Shown: positions 25,658 to 33,329 of the stretch, in pieces
How positions within the stretch are numbered: the first letter of the stretch is position 1
Layout: each line of letters opens with the position of its first letter
Assembly (NCBI RefSeq): GCF_011300215.1
Contig: NZ_CP049866.1
Coordinates: 1,240,001 to 1,304,000, forward strand
Direction of reading: 5' to 3'
From: Nocardioides piscis
Lineage (GTDB): Bacteria; Actinomycetota; Actinomycetes; Propionibacteriales; Nocardioidaceae
DNA: 64,000 nucleotides
The notes under the pieces: generated by a model
Databases searched by the model: none
What the model was told of the DNA's origin: nothing
What the model saw: the letters and a program-made list of their open reading frames with translations, nothing else
Position numbers and translations under genes: made by a program

Positions 25658-26116
25658 ATGCGTGTCTCAGCCAAGGCCGACTACGCCCTCCGGGCGCTGA
25701 TCGAGATCGCCTCGGTGACCAGCGGATCGCCCGTCAGTGCCGAGCAGCTCGGCAGGGCCCAGGACATCCCGCACGGCTTCCTGCAGGCGATCCTGGCTGA
25801 CCTGCGACGCGCAGACATCGTGGTCTCCCAGCGGGGCCAGTCCGGCGGCTGGCGCTTCGCCCGCTCGCCCGGGTCGGTCTCGGTGGCCGACGTCATCCGC
25901 GCCGTCGACGGCCCCCTGGTCTCGGTCTATGGCCTGCGACCGGAGGCCGTCGACTACGGCGAATCGGCCAAGGTCCTCCAGCACGTGTGGATCGCTGCCA
26001 GGCGATCGCTGCGCACGGTGTTCGAGGGCGTCTCCATCCAGGACCTCGCCGACGGCACGCTGCCTCCGGCCGTGGCCGACCTGACTGCCGACGACGACGC
26101 CTGGCAGCCGCACTGA
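25658..26116 (+). CDS. Rrf2-family transcriptional regulator (CymR-like, no cysteines)
   Basis: 152 residues from the ATG at 25658. Winged-helix N-terminus MRVSAKADYALRALIEIA with recognition helix around PVSAEQLGRAQDIPHGFLQAILADLRRADIV, then the RGQSGGWRFAR wing. No cysteine at all, so it cannot hold the Fe-S cluster of IscR or NsrR. This fits the CymR/sulfur-type or another ligand-sensing subgroup. It sits behind a TauE-type sulfite exporter, which supports sulfur metabolism as the signal. Likely autoregulates through the palindrome just upstream. Confidence 0.88.
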   Translation: MRVSAKADYALRALIEIASVTSGSPVSAEQLGRAQDIPHGFLQAILADLRRADIVVSQRGQSGGWRFARSPGSVSVADVIRAVDGPLVSVYGLRPEAVDYGESAKVLQHVWIAARRSLRTVFEGVSIQDLADGTLPPAVADLTADDDAWQPH

Positions 26117-26155
26117 GGTGTGTCGGTCCAGGACTCGCCCACGGAGTCGGGCGGG

Positions 26156-26686
26156 TCAGGCGACCAGCTGGTCGGTACGCTCCTTGCGGCGGAGCGCCTG
26201 CTTCATCGACTTCCGCTCCAGGCGAGCGGCCCGGTCGGCCAGGACGACCTCGACCAGGGCGTCCGCGAAGGCGGCGGTCGAGAGGCCGGCGGGCACGCAG
26301 TGGATCCGGGCGGTCCTGACCGACCCTGCCCACGCCGGGGGCGGTGCGTCGGCAGAGACGACGAGGTGGACCTTCAGGCCGTGGAGCACGTCGATCGCCA
26401 GCTGCGCCTGCTCGGTGGATGCCGCAGCGAAGCCGGGCACGCTCAGGAAGGCGTCGCCGCGGAGGCCGAACGTCTTGCGGCACACCCTCGCCCAGGCGCC
26501 CTCGACGTCCTTGCGCCGCAGCCCGGCGCTGCTGTGGGTCCGCCTGATCTCCAGGGCGGCGCCATCGAGGAGCTCTGGCCCCACGTCGGGGGTCGAGACG
26601 CCGACCTCGCCCAGCCGCTCGAGGAGCGAGTCGTCGACGGCGAGGTCGTCGGGGCCGATGTGCAGGAAGACGTGGTGCTTGCCCAT
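26156..26686 (-). CDS. Hypothetical protein with sulfotransferase-like N-terminus
   Basis: 176 residues, ATG at 26686. It starts GKHHVFLHIGPDDLAVDDSLLERL, which resembles the first strand of sulfotransferases (VFLHIGPxKTGTT) but lacks the KTGTT PAPS loop, so it is not a functional sulfotransferase by this criterion. It ends with a basic helix (ERKSMKQALRRKERTDQLVA). No firm family. It converges with the Rrf2 gene. Confidence 0.65.
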   Translation of the reverse strand: MGKHHVFLHIGPDDLAVDDSLLERLGEVGVSTPDVGPELLDGAALEIRRTHSSAGLRRKDVEGAWARVCRKTFGLRGDAFLSVPGFAAASTEQAQLAIDVLHGLKVHLVVSADAPPPAWAGSVRTARIHCVPAGLSTAAFADALVEVVLADRAARLERKSMKQALRRKERTDQLVA

Positions 26687-26739
26687 GTGGCGCACTGTGG
26701 CATCCCTCGGCGACCGGCCGGTGAATACCGGGTGATGGG

Positions 26740-27203
26740 TCAGCCGCGCGTCGGCAGCGGGTCGCCGAGATAGCGCTCGAGGTCCGCGCGCACGGAGTCG
26801 GTGATCGGCCACGACGTCTGGGTGGCGTGGTCCCACAGCACGTTGACGCACTCCCACGTGACCGCTGGATGTCCGCCCTCCTGCACCCGGATCTCTGCTG
26901 CGACGGTGAACGACGACCGGCCGATGCGGCTGAGCCACAGGGTGGCGAGGAACGGCTGGTAGGGGACGAACCGCATCTCGGCGTGATAGCTGATCGCCTG
27001 CGAGGCGACCAGCTCCGAGACCCCGTCGTCCAGTCCGTGGAGCAGACCGGTGGATCCGGCGGGCAGGCCGGGAAGGGGGCGAAGCGGAAGAACTCCAGCC
27101 GCGCCTCGTCGAGCACCCGCACCGCCTCCACGTTGTCGACGTGGCCGGCGAGGTTGATGTCGCGATAGCGGGCCTGGATCTCGGTCGTGAACCTCTCTGC
27201 CAT
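26740..27203 (-). CDS. Hotdog-fold acyl-CoA thioesterase (frameshifted)
   Basis: The N-terminus from the ATG at 27203 reads MAERFTTEIQARYRDINLAGHVDNVEAVRVLDEARLEFFRF, the classic 4HBT opening with catalytic Asp in RYRDIN. The frame is lost at 27075-27079 (GGGGG on plus, CCCCC in the gene); adding one C joins it to LPGLPAGSTGLLHGLDDGVSELVASQAISYHAEMRF and a normal end, for about 154 residues. Likely hydrolyses an acyl-CoA or aryl-CoA thioester. The frameshift is of the same homopolymer type as elsewhere in the window. Confidence 0.75.
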
Positions 27204-27285
27204 GGGGAGCAGTGTGCCCGTGGGGGACCGGCGGCTGGACGGCGACCACCGGGTCGGCGCACTAGAACACGTTCTCGTGTCGCCG

Positions 27286-27297
27286 TACGATCGCGGC
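27286..27297 (+). promoter_or_regulatory. Leaderless -10 (TACGAT)
   Basis: TACGAT, then 6 nt, then the ATG at 27298. No ribosome binding site. Confidence 0.5.
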
Positions 27298-27750
27298 ATG
27301 ATCACCAGCGACGACATCACCTGGGACGCGCCCGACGGGGACCACCCCGCCCGCCGCGCCTCGCAGCGCTCCTACTCGGCCGTGTCTCGCGGAGACCTCG
27401 AGGAGTGGCTCGGCGTCTATGCCCCGGACGCGGTGATCGAGGACCCCGTCGGGCCGTCGATGTTCGATCCCGAGGGCGAGGGTCACCGCGGGCACGACGC
27501 GATCCGGAAGTTCTGGACGGCGGCGATCGAGCCGATCGCGAAGTTCCACTTCCACATCACCGACAGCCACGCGAACGGTGACGAGTGCGCCAACATCGGC
27601 ACCATCACCACCACCTTCCACGACGGTGGGCAGGTCGACACCGACCTGGTGATGGTCTATCGCGTCAACGCCGACGGCTCGGTGGCCTCGATGCGCGCCC
27701 ACTGGGAGCCCGAGCGGGCGATGGCGACCTATCGCAAGCCGTCCGCCTGA
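27298..27750 (+). CDS. SnoaL-like (NTF2-fold) protein
   Basis: 150 residues. RASQRSYSAVSRGDLEEWLGVYAPDAVIEDPVGPS and the later AHWEPERAM strand fit the SnoaL/ketosteroid-isomerase-like cone fold. The internal ATG at 27298 is chosen because of its -10 and because the fold starts there. Enzymatic role unknown; members include isomerases, cyclases and small-molecule binders. Ends 4 bp before the convergent DUF2461 gene. Confidence 0.78.
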   Translation: MITSDDITWDAPDGDHPARRASQRSYSAVSRGDLEEWLGVYAPDAVIEDPVGPSMFDPEGEGHRGHDAIRKFWTAAIEPIAKFHFHITDSHANGDECANIGTITTTFHDGGQVDTDLVMVYRVNADGSVASMRAHWEPERAMATYRKPSA

Positions 27751-27754
27751 GCGG

Positions 27755-28393
27755 TCAGGGACGGACCGGGTCGAGGGAGCTGAGCCAGTCGACGAGTGGC
27801 CTGAACGCGCGCCAGTCGTCGCGGACGACGTCGACGAGGTCAGCGGTGTGGATGACGGGATCGAAGCCGATCAGCCGGCCGGCGAAGAGCTGCTTGTGCC
27901 GGAGCAGGCCGATCCGCGGGTGTTCGCGGTCATAGCCCCGTGGCGCGGTCTTGAGCTGCTCGCCCGAGATCTCGAAGCCCGACTTCTCGATCTTGGCCAA
28001 CAATCGCTGGAGCCGCGCCCCGGTCGTGTCGTCGGTGATCGCGTCGCGGAAGGCAGCCAGGGTCGGCGGATCGGCGTTGTAGAAGCCTGCGCCGGTGCGT
28101 ATGCCGCGGGGCGACACCTCGACATACCAACCCGTCGCGGGGGCGACTCCGACGAAGGCGCCCTGGTGGGTCTTGTAGGGCGTCTTGTCCTTGGCGAACC
28201 GGACGTCGCGATAGGGACGGAACACCTTGGCGGCGCCGAACTCGGGCTCGAGGGCCGCCGTCAGCGCCTTCATGGGCGCGGCAACCGACTCGGCATAGAC
28301 GCTCTTGTTGGCCTCCCAGAACGACCGGGTGTTGTCCATCTCCAGGTCGTCATAGAAGTCGAGGGCGGCGACGGGGAATCCGGTGAAGCTCAT
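27755..28393 (-). CDS. DUF2461 family protein
   Basis: 212 residues: FPVAALDFYDDLEMDNTRSFWEANKSVYAESV at the start and FRPYRDVRFAKDKTPYKTHQGAFVG in the middle are the family hallmarks (TIGR02453). YVEVSPRGIRTGAGFYNADPPTLAAFRDAI continues the fold. The molecular role of the family is not established. The ATG directly abuts the TAG stop of the upstream lipoprotein gene, so it may be in the same transcript, although a TAGCGT -10 is also present 7 nt upstream. Confidence 0.9.
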   Translation of the reverse strand: MSFTGFPVAALDFYDDLEMDNTRSFWEANKSVYAESVAAPMKALTAALEPEFGAAKVFRPYRDVRFAKDKTPYKTHQGAFVGVAPATGWYVEVSPRGIRTGAGFYNADPPTLAAFRDAITDDTTGARLQRLLAKIEKSGFEISGEQLKTAPRGYDREHPRIGLLRHKQLFAGRLIGFDPVIHTADLVDVVRDDWRAFRPLVDWLSSLDPVRP

Positions 28394-29455
28394 CTAGCCG
28401 ACGCTAGCCCAGACCTGCTGGTCGCCGTCCTCGCCGAAGGCCGTCACGGTCAGGATGCCGTCGGCGCACTCGGGGTCGCCGAGGAAGACGTTGCCCCTCG
28501 AGCTCGACTGCCAGGCCACGGTCAGGGCGCTGCCGTCCCAGCGCATCAGCCGTGCTGGATCCTGGGGCGACGCCGGGTCGCGGACGAAGAACGCGTCACC
28601 GCCGCAGGGGGTCAGGGAGCCGGTCGTGCCGCGGCCGAGCTCCTGCTGGCTGCCGTCGGCGAGCGCCTCGAACCTGCCGACCTCCTGCCGGCGTTCGTCG
28701 GGCACCTCGGACCACACGATGCCGGTGTCGGTGGCCGTCACGTCCCATCCCTTGCAGTCGCTAGGACCCTCGACGGGCGACGGGGTCGCGGTGTCGTCGA
28801 GCAGGTGGAGGGTGCGGCACGACACCGGTCGCGCGGCGTCGAAGCTCATGAGCCCCACACCGTGGGTGCCGGCGGTGAGGTTGGTGAAACCGGTGCGGGC
28901 CGGCGCGCACCAGCCGTCCTCGCCGTTGCCGTCGCTCACCGCGAGGGTCGCCAGGCACAGGGTGTCGCCCTCGCCGAGCGTCGGGTAGTAGAGGCTGTCG
29001 TCGACGAGCGCCCAGTCGCCTCCGTTGGCCGGTTCGGGACTGACGACCTCGGTCGCCTGCCCCGTGGTCAGGTCGACCCGCACACCCCAGCCGGCGGTGG
29101 TCTCACCACCGAAGCCGGCCGAGATCACCGCGGTGTCGCCCTCGAGGAGCACGGCGTCGACGGTGCCCGCCTCGTCGACAGGTATGGCGATGCGCTCGCC
29201 ACCGTCCTCGCCCCGGCCCTCGAAGACCACCTCCGACTCGGAGGCCAGCGCGGTCCACCTCGCGCCCACGATCACCCGCTGCCCCGGGTCGTGCTCGGTC
29301 GGCTTCCAGGTGAGCTCTCGGGTCGACGGCGCGGCACTCCCGGAGGGCGCCGGCGTCGAAGCCGGCGGGTCGGCGTCCACCGGAGCGCTCTCCTCGGCGC
29401 AGCCGGTCGCGACGAGGAGGAGGGCGGCGATGGGCATACGGGCCCGCAGGTGCAT
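28394..29455 (-). CDS. Lipoprotein, beta-propeller-like, unknown function
   Basis: 353 residues. Signal MHLRARMPIAALLLVATGCAEE with lipobox VATGC (Cys19), then a Pro/Ala/Ser linker. The mature part has repeated strand patterns (TAVISAGFGGETTAGWGVRVDL, SLYYPTLGEGDTLCLATLAV, GIVWSEVPDERRQEVGRFEALADG, AFFVRDPASPQDPARLMRW), suggesting a beta-propeller, and six cysteines. The ATG overlaps the stop of the upstream secreted protein (TGATG), so the two are coupled. Confidence 0.75.
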   Translation of the reverse strand: MHLRARMPIAALLLVATGCAEESAPVDADPPASTPAPSGSAAPSTRELTWKPTEHDPGQRVIVGARWTALASESEVVFEGRGEDGGERIAIPVDEAGTVDAVLLEGDTAVISAGFGGETTAGWGVRVDLTTGQATEVVSPEPANGGDWALVDDSLYYPTLGEGDTLCLATLAVSDGNGEDGWCAPARTGFTNLTAGTHGVGLMSFDAARPVSCRTLHLLDDTATPSPVEGPSDCKGWDVTATDTGIVWSEVPDERRQEVGRFEALADGSQQELGRGTTGSLTPCGGDAFFVRDPASPQDPARLMRWDGSALTVAWQSSSRGNVFLGDPECADGILTVTAFGEDGDQQVWASVG

Positions 29456-30534
29456 CAGACGCCGACGTTGTGCTGGAAGTGGGCCTGGTTGGCGCGATAG
29501 CTCTTGTAGGCGGACTGCCACTGGGTGCGGCGGATCCTGGGCTCGGTGGGGTCGAACCTGCTCTGGTCCCACGGCTCGAAGTAGCTCAGGAGCGGTGGCC
29601 CGTCGGGATTCTGGTCGAAGCCGCGGCCGACCTGGAAGTGGCCGGAGGCGTCGTCGTCGAGGTAGGGGAAGTACTGCTTGAGCAGGACCGGGTGCAGCAC
29701 GACGGGCGCCTGGTAGTCGTGCACGTGCCTCATCATCAGCAGCCACCACTGCTCGAAGCTGAAGTCGCTGATGTCGAGGGCGATGTAGTCGCCGGCGTGC
29801 TCGTCGTTGTCATAACCGGTGGCCCGGTTGACCATGCGGACCATGTCCACGATCGAGGTCCCGGCGCTGGTGGTCCCCAGCTTCTTCGCCCAGCTGTTCT
29901 GGGGCTTGCGGTTGCCCGACCAGCCCCACGCGATCATCTGCATGGTGGCGGGACCGCAGAAGTAGTAGCGGTTCTGCGCGCGGACCTTGCGCCGGTGGAG
30001 GATCGTCGTGCGTTCCGGGTAGTCCGAGGCGACGGTGCGCGCGGCGGTGGTGCCCTGGATCTCCGCTCGCAGGCGCAGCACCTTGTCCACGGCCACGGCG
30101 GCCTCGGTCAGCTCCCGGCGTTCCGCGTCGGCCCGGGCGTCGGGGGACATCCGGGCGCGACGTCGCAGGTCGGCAGCCGGCGCCAGATCGCCCGTGGTCT
30201 CGGTCGCGGTGTTGCTTCCACGGCGGGCGAGCCGGGCGGCCGCTTGGTCCTGGGTCAGGTTCGTCCAACCCAGGCCCAGGCAGTAGCGCTCGCCCTCGAA
30301 GGTCGCGCAGCGGGTGCCGGCGGTGGCCAGCTCACGGGCGGACGCGCGGGCCGGCATCGACATACGTCTTCCCTCGGCGACGACGCGCTCGATCTCGGCG
30401 TGCATCGCGGGCGTGAGCGTGCCCGCGGTGGAGCCCTTGTCGGCGACGGCAGTGACCGGGAGGGCAGCGGTGACCAGCAGGACGACGCTGCCGAGAGCGG
30501 CCGCGCCCAGGCGGCCGAGCGAGGTTGTTGGCAT
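29455..30534 (-). CDS. Secreted C39-like putative cysteine peptidase
   Basis: 359 residues from the ATG at 30534 with signal peptide SLGRLGAAALGSVVLLVTAALPVTAVA. An in-frame ATG at 30576 is an alternative start. An N-terminal helical region of about 150 residues is followed by a papain-like C39-type core: NRYYFCGPATMQMIAWGW with the candidate nucleophile Cys, a His in APVVLHPVLL or GHFQVGRGFD, and an Asp/Asn nearby. Probably cleaves or binds peptides outside the cell. Coupled to the following lipoprotein gene. Upstream DNA (about 30570-30625) has two copies of a TGGTGGGAC-type word. Confidence 0.7.
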   Translation of the reverse strand: MPTTSLGRLGAAALGSVVLLVTAALPVTAVADKGSTAGTLTPAMHAEIERVVAEGRRMSMPARASARELATAGTRCATFEGERYCLGLGWTNLTQDQAAARLARRGSNTATETTGDLAPAADLRRRARMSPDARADAERRELTEAAVAVDKVLRLRAEIQGTTAARTVASDYPERTTILHRRKVRAQNRYYFCGPATMQMIAWGWSGNRKPQNSWAKKLGTTSAGTSIVDMVRMVNRATGYDNDEHAGDYIALDISDFSFEQWWLLMMRHVHDYQAPVVLHPVLLKQYFPYLDDDASGHFQVGRGFDQNPDGPPLLSYFEPWDQSRFDPTEPRIRRTQWQSAYKSYRANQAHFQHNVGV

Positions 30535-30705
30535 GGAGGGACCACATTTCCGAGAGGGGAACGTGCGTCCCACCATCCCCTTTGATCCCAAAAGACGCAA
30601 GTGTCCCACCAGTCACAGCAGAATGCGTGGACCGACACGCCGACGACGCGGCATCGACGTTCGGTGGAGCGACGCGCTCGGCACGAGCAACGCGCGGAGT
30701 GGAAA

Positions 30706-30781
30706 TGGAGCGGATGACGAGATTCGAACTCGCGACATCGACCTTGGGAAGGTCGCGCTCTACCAGCTGAGCTACATCCGC
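30706..30781 (-). tRNA. tRNA-Gly (anticodon CCC)
   Basis: 76 nt including an encoded CCA. Acceptor stem GCGGATG / CATCCGC, D-arm GCTC...GAGC, anticodon stem CGACC/GGTCG around loop TTCCCAA (anticodon CCC, reads GGG), variable loop ATGTC, T-arm GCGAG with TTCGAAT. All stems pair, with one G-T in the T-stem. Confidence 0.97.
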
Positions 30782-30798
30782 ATGGTGCGGCGGGAATG

Positions 30799-31581
30799 CT
30801 ACCCGACGCGGCCGGCCGTGCCAGCGTCGAGAGTGGTCAGCGTGGGCCAGCGCGCCGAGACGGTGTCGCCCGACGAACGGCCGGTGAGGCGACGGTGCAC
30901 CCACGGCGCCAGGTTCTGACGAGTCCAGGCCGCGTGCTCGTTCCACGCCGCCAGCCGCGAGCCCACCGCGTGGTCGGGCAGCTCGACGGCCAGGTCGTGG
31001 GGGACTCCCAGGGTGTCGAGCACGGCGATCGCGATCCGCTGGTGCCCCATCGGGCCCATGTGCAGCCGGTCGCTGTCCCAGTGGCGCTGGTCGCGCAGGT
31101 CGCGGATCCGCCAGTAGTCCACGATGGTGGCGCCGTGCCGGTCGGCCGACCAGCGCACCATCTCGTTGTAGACCGCGAAGCGTCCGCGCAGCGGCCGGAA
31201 GATGGCGGAGCCGCCGGGGTCGTAGGCCGTGAAGACCAGCAGCCGGGCTCCGGTCGCCGCGAGCCGGGCGAGGGCCGCGTCGTAGCGCTTGACGATCGCG
31301 TCGATGTCGACCTGCGGCCGCAGGATGTCGTTGCCCCCGGCATAGATGCTGATCAGGTCGGGCTCGAGGGCGATGGCGGGCTCGACCTGACCCTCGATCA
31401 CGCCGTCGAGCTTGCGGCCACGCACGGCGAGGTTGGCATAGCCGAACCCCGGCGCGTGCGTGCTGAGGACCTCGGCGACCCGGTCGGCCCAGCCGCGCAG
31501 CCCGTTGGGTCGGGACGGGTCGGGGTCGCCCACACCCTCGGTGAAGGAGTCGCCGATGGCGACGTAGCGCTGGAAGGTCAC
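30799..31581 (-). CDS. SGNH/GDSL hydrolase
   Basis: 260 residues. Block I AIGDSFTEGVGD with catalytic Ser, block II Gly in NLAVRGRKLDG, block III ISIYAGGNDIL, and block V WDSDRLHMGPMGHQRIA with the Asp-x-x-His pair. Complete GDSL esterase/lipase signature without a signal peptide, so likely an intracellular esterase or thioesterase. GTG at 31581; CACAAT lies 6 nt upstream and fits a leaderless promoter. Confidence 0.92.
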   Translation of the reverse strand: MTFQRYVAIGDSFTEGVGDPDPSRPNGLRGWADRVAEVLSTHAPGFGYANLAVRGRKLDGVIEGQVEPAIALEPDLISIYAGGNDILRPQVDIDAIVKRYDAALARLAATGARLLVFTAYDPGGSAIFRPLRGRFAVYNEMVRWSADRHGATIVDYWRIRDLRDQRHWDSDRLHMGPMGHQRIAIAVLDTLGVPHDLAVELPDHAVGSRLAAWNEHAAWTRQNLAPWVHRRLTGRSSGDTVSARWPTLTTLDAGTAGRVG

Positions 31582-31627
31582 GCCACCATTGTGGCTGGAC
31601 GCCTGACTCGTGCCCCGCCCGGGCGGC

Positions 31628-31639
31628 TAGGTTGTGCGC
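31628..31639 (+). promoter_or_regulatory. Leaderless -10 (TAGGTT) that fixes the dcd start
   Basis: TAGGTT at 31628-31633, then 6 nt, then GTG at 31640. This picks the second of two in-frame GTG codons. Confidence 0.55.
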
Positions 31640-32215
31640 GTGCTTCTCTCAGACCGCGACATCCTCGCCGAGATCGACGCCGGCCGGATCGGCCTCGAGC
31701 CGTGGGACCCCGACATGTTGCAGCCGTCGAGCATCGACGTACGCCTCGACCGGTTCTTCCGGGTCTTCGAGAACCATCGTTATCCCCACATCGACCCGGC
31801 CGTCGACCAGTCCGACCTGACGCGCGAGGTCGAGCCCGAGGGCGACGAGGCGTTCATCCTGCACCCCGGCGAGTTCGTGCTCGGCTCGACGTACGAAGTC
31901 GTCAGCCTGCCCGACGACGTCGCCGCGCGGGTGGAGGGCAAGTCGAGCCTGGGACGCCTGGGCCTGCTGACCCACGCCACGGCCGGCTTCGTCGACCCGG
32001 GCTTCAGCGGGCACGTGACCCTCGAGCTCGCGAACGTCGCGACCCTGCCGATCAAGCTCTATCCAGGCATGAAGATCGGCCAGTTCTGCTTCTTCCGCCT
32101 GTCGTCGGCGAGTGAGCACCCCTACGGCTCGGAGAAGTACGGCTCGCGCTACCAGGGCCAGCGCGGCCCGACCCCGTCGAGGTCGTTCCAGAAGTTCCAT
32201 CGCACCGACATCTGA
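31640..32215 (+). CDS. dcd: dCTP deaminase
   Basis: 191 residues starting [17 protein letters not shown], which matches known actinobacterial Dcd N-termini and supports GTG 31640 over 31634. Motifs [55 protein letters not shown] (catalytic and nucleotide site) and [14 protein letters not shown]. Converts dCTP to dUTP; some actinobacterial members are bifunctional and make dUMP directly. Trimeric, cytosolic, nucleotide metabolism. Confidence 0.97.
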   Translation: MLLSDRDILAEIDAGRIGLEPWDPDMLQPSSIDVRLDRFFRVFENHRYPHIDPAVDQSDLTREVEPEGDEAFILHPGEFVLGSTYEVVSLPDDVAARVEGKSSLGRLGLLTHATAGFVDPGFSGHVTLELANVATLPIKLYPGMKIGQFCFFRLSSASEHPYGSEKYGSRYQGQRGPTPSRSFQKFHRTDI

Positions 32216-32227
32216 CGGTCCTTGAAG

Positions 32228-32250
32228 TTAGGTGACCCTAAGTTAGGGTT
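32228..32250 (+). promoter_or_regulatory. Iron box (IdeR/DtxR-type operator)
   Basis: TTAGGTGACCCTAAGTTAGG contains two overlapping palindromes, TTAGG-tgac-CCTAA and CCCTAA-g-TTAGGG, ending about 6 bp before the start of the siderophore-interacting protein. This resembles the actinobacterial iron box built on TTAGGTTAG half-sites. Confidence 0.75.
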
Positions 32251-32255
32251 GCCTC

Positions 32256-33206
32256 ATGACGACTGCGACGACCGATGTCCTGCCCATGTTGCTGGTCGAG
32301 GTCGAGGTCGTCTCTCATCAGCGGCTCAGTCCGAGCTTCGTCCGGGTCGAGCTGGGCAGCCCCGAGCTGGCCGACTTCGGTGTGGATGGTGACCGCTTCG
32401 ACCAGCGGATCAAGCTGGTCTTCCCCGACCCGGCCACGGGGGGACTGACGTCTGTGGCTGGCGCTGACGAGACCTGGCTGGCAACCTGGCTCGACCTGCC
32501 CGTGACCGAACGTGGGCACATGCGGACCTACACGATCCGCGACGTGCGGGGTGCGGACGCCGCGACCACGATCGTCGTCGACATCGTGCTCCACCTCGAG
32601 GGTGACGCTGTCGGCCCCGGTTCGACCTGGGCCGCGTCCGCGACGGTCGGTGACCGGCTCGTCCTGCTCGCGCCCCGTCGCGGGTTTCCGTACGGCGGCA
32701 TCGAGTTCGCCCCGCCGCTGGGAGCCGAGCTGCTGATGGTGGCCGACGAGACGGCCGTACCAGCCGTGTGTGCCGTGCTCGAACAGCTGCCTGCGTCGGC
32801 CACCGGGGCCGTCTTCATGGAGGTCCCGCTGTCGGCGGACGTGCTGCCGGTCGTGGCGCCGGCCGGGGTCAGCGTCACGTGGTTGCCGCGTGACGGGGAG
32901 CCGCTGGGCCGCCGCCTGCATGATGCGGTCGTCGCCCACCTCGGCCTCCCGGGCGCCACCCTCGACGTGACCGCCGACGAGGTCGACCCGGACCTGTGGG
33001 AGACGCCGTCCTACTCCTCGTCGGGGGAGGACGTCGCGCCCGTGCGGGTCGTGGGGCACGAGCTCGACGGGCTCTACGCCTGGATCGCCGGTGAGTCCGC
33101 GGTGGTCACCGGGCTTCGACGCCACCTGGTCAAGGACCTGCACGTCGAGCGCAGCCAGGTCGCGTTCATGGGCTACTGGCGGCGCGGGGTGGCGATGCGG
33201 TCCTGA
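32256..33206 (+). CDS. Siderophore-interacting protein (FAD-dependent ferric-siderophore reductase)
   Basis: 316 residues. SIP/ViuB family: N-terminal FAD-binding barrel with RTYTIRDVRG, flavin-phosphate loop GPGSTWAASATVGDRLVLLAPRRG, C-terminal SIP domain (LLMVADETAVPAVCAVLEQLP, YAWIAGESAVVTGLRRHLV, MGYWRRG at the end). Reduces Fe(III) in siderophores in the cytosol to release iron. A strong iron box overlaps the promoter, so it should be induced by iron starvation through an IdeR-like repressor. No siderophore biosynthesis genes are within the window. Confidence 0.95.
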   Translation: MTTATTDVLPMLLVEVEVVSHQRLSPSFVRVELGSPELADFGVDGDRFDQRIKLVFPDPATGGLTSVAGADETWLATWLDLPVTERGHMRTYTIRDVRGADAATTIVVDIVLHLEGDAVGPGSTWAASATVGDRLVLLAPRRGFPYGGIEFAPPLGAELLMVADETAVPAVCAVLEQLPASATGAVFMEVPLSADVLPVVAPAGVSVTWLPRDGEPLGRRLHDAVVAHLGLPGATLDVTADEVDPDLWETPSYSSSGEDVAPVRVVGHELDGLYAWIAGESAVVTGLRRHLVKDLHVERSQVAFMGYWRRGVAMRS

Positions 33207-33233
33207 CCGCACTCTCTCCCGCTTGAACATCGA

Positions 33234-33312
33234 CGCACCTGCGTGGAAGTTCGGGCCAGGGACGCTGATCGACCCCGTACTTCCACGCACTTGCGTGGAA
33301 GTACGGGGTCGA
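33234..33312. repeat. Intergenic inverted repeat with 21-bp arms plus a partial third copy
   Basis: Arms 33269-33289 and 33292-33312 are exact complements (starting TCGACCCCGTACTTCCACG) with only 2 nt between. A related half (ACGCACCTGCGTGGAAGTTC) at 33234-33253 repeats the right arm region imperfectly. It lies between the convergent ends of two genes, so it probably terminates transcription in both directions. Confidence 0.88.
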
Positions 33313-33329
33313 CTGCTCGTCGAGGTCGT

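Noticed and set aside
26156..26686. Functional sulfotransferase
   Set aside because: The first strand fits but the PAPS-binding KTGTT loop is absent and the protein is too short.
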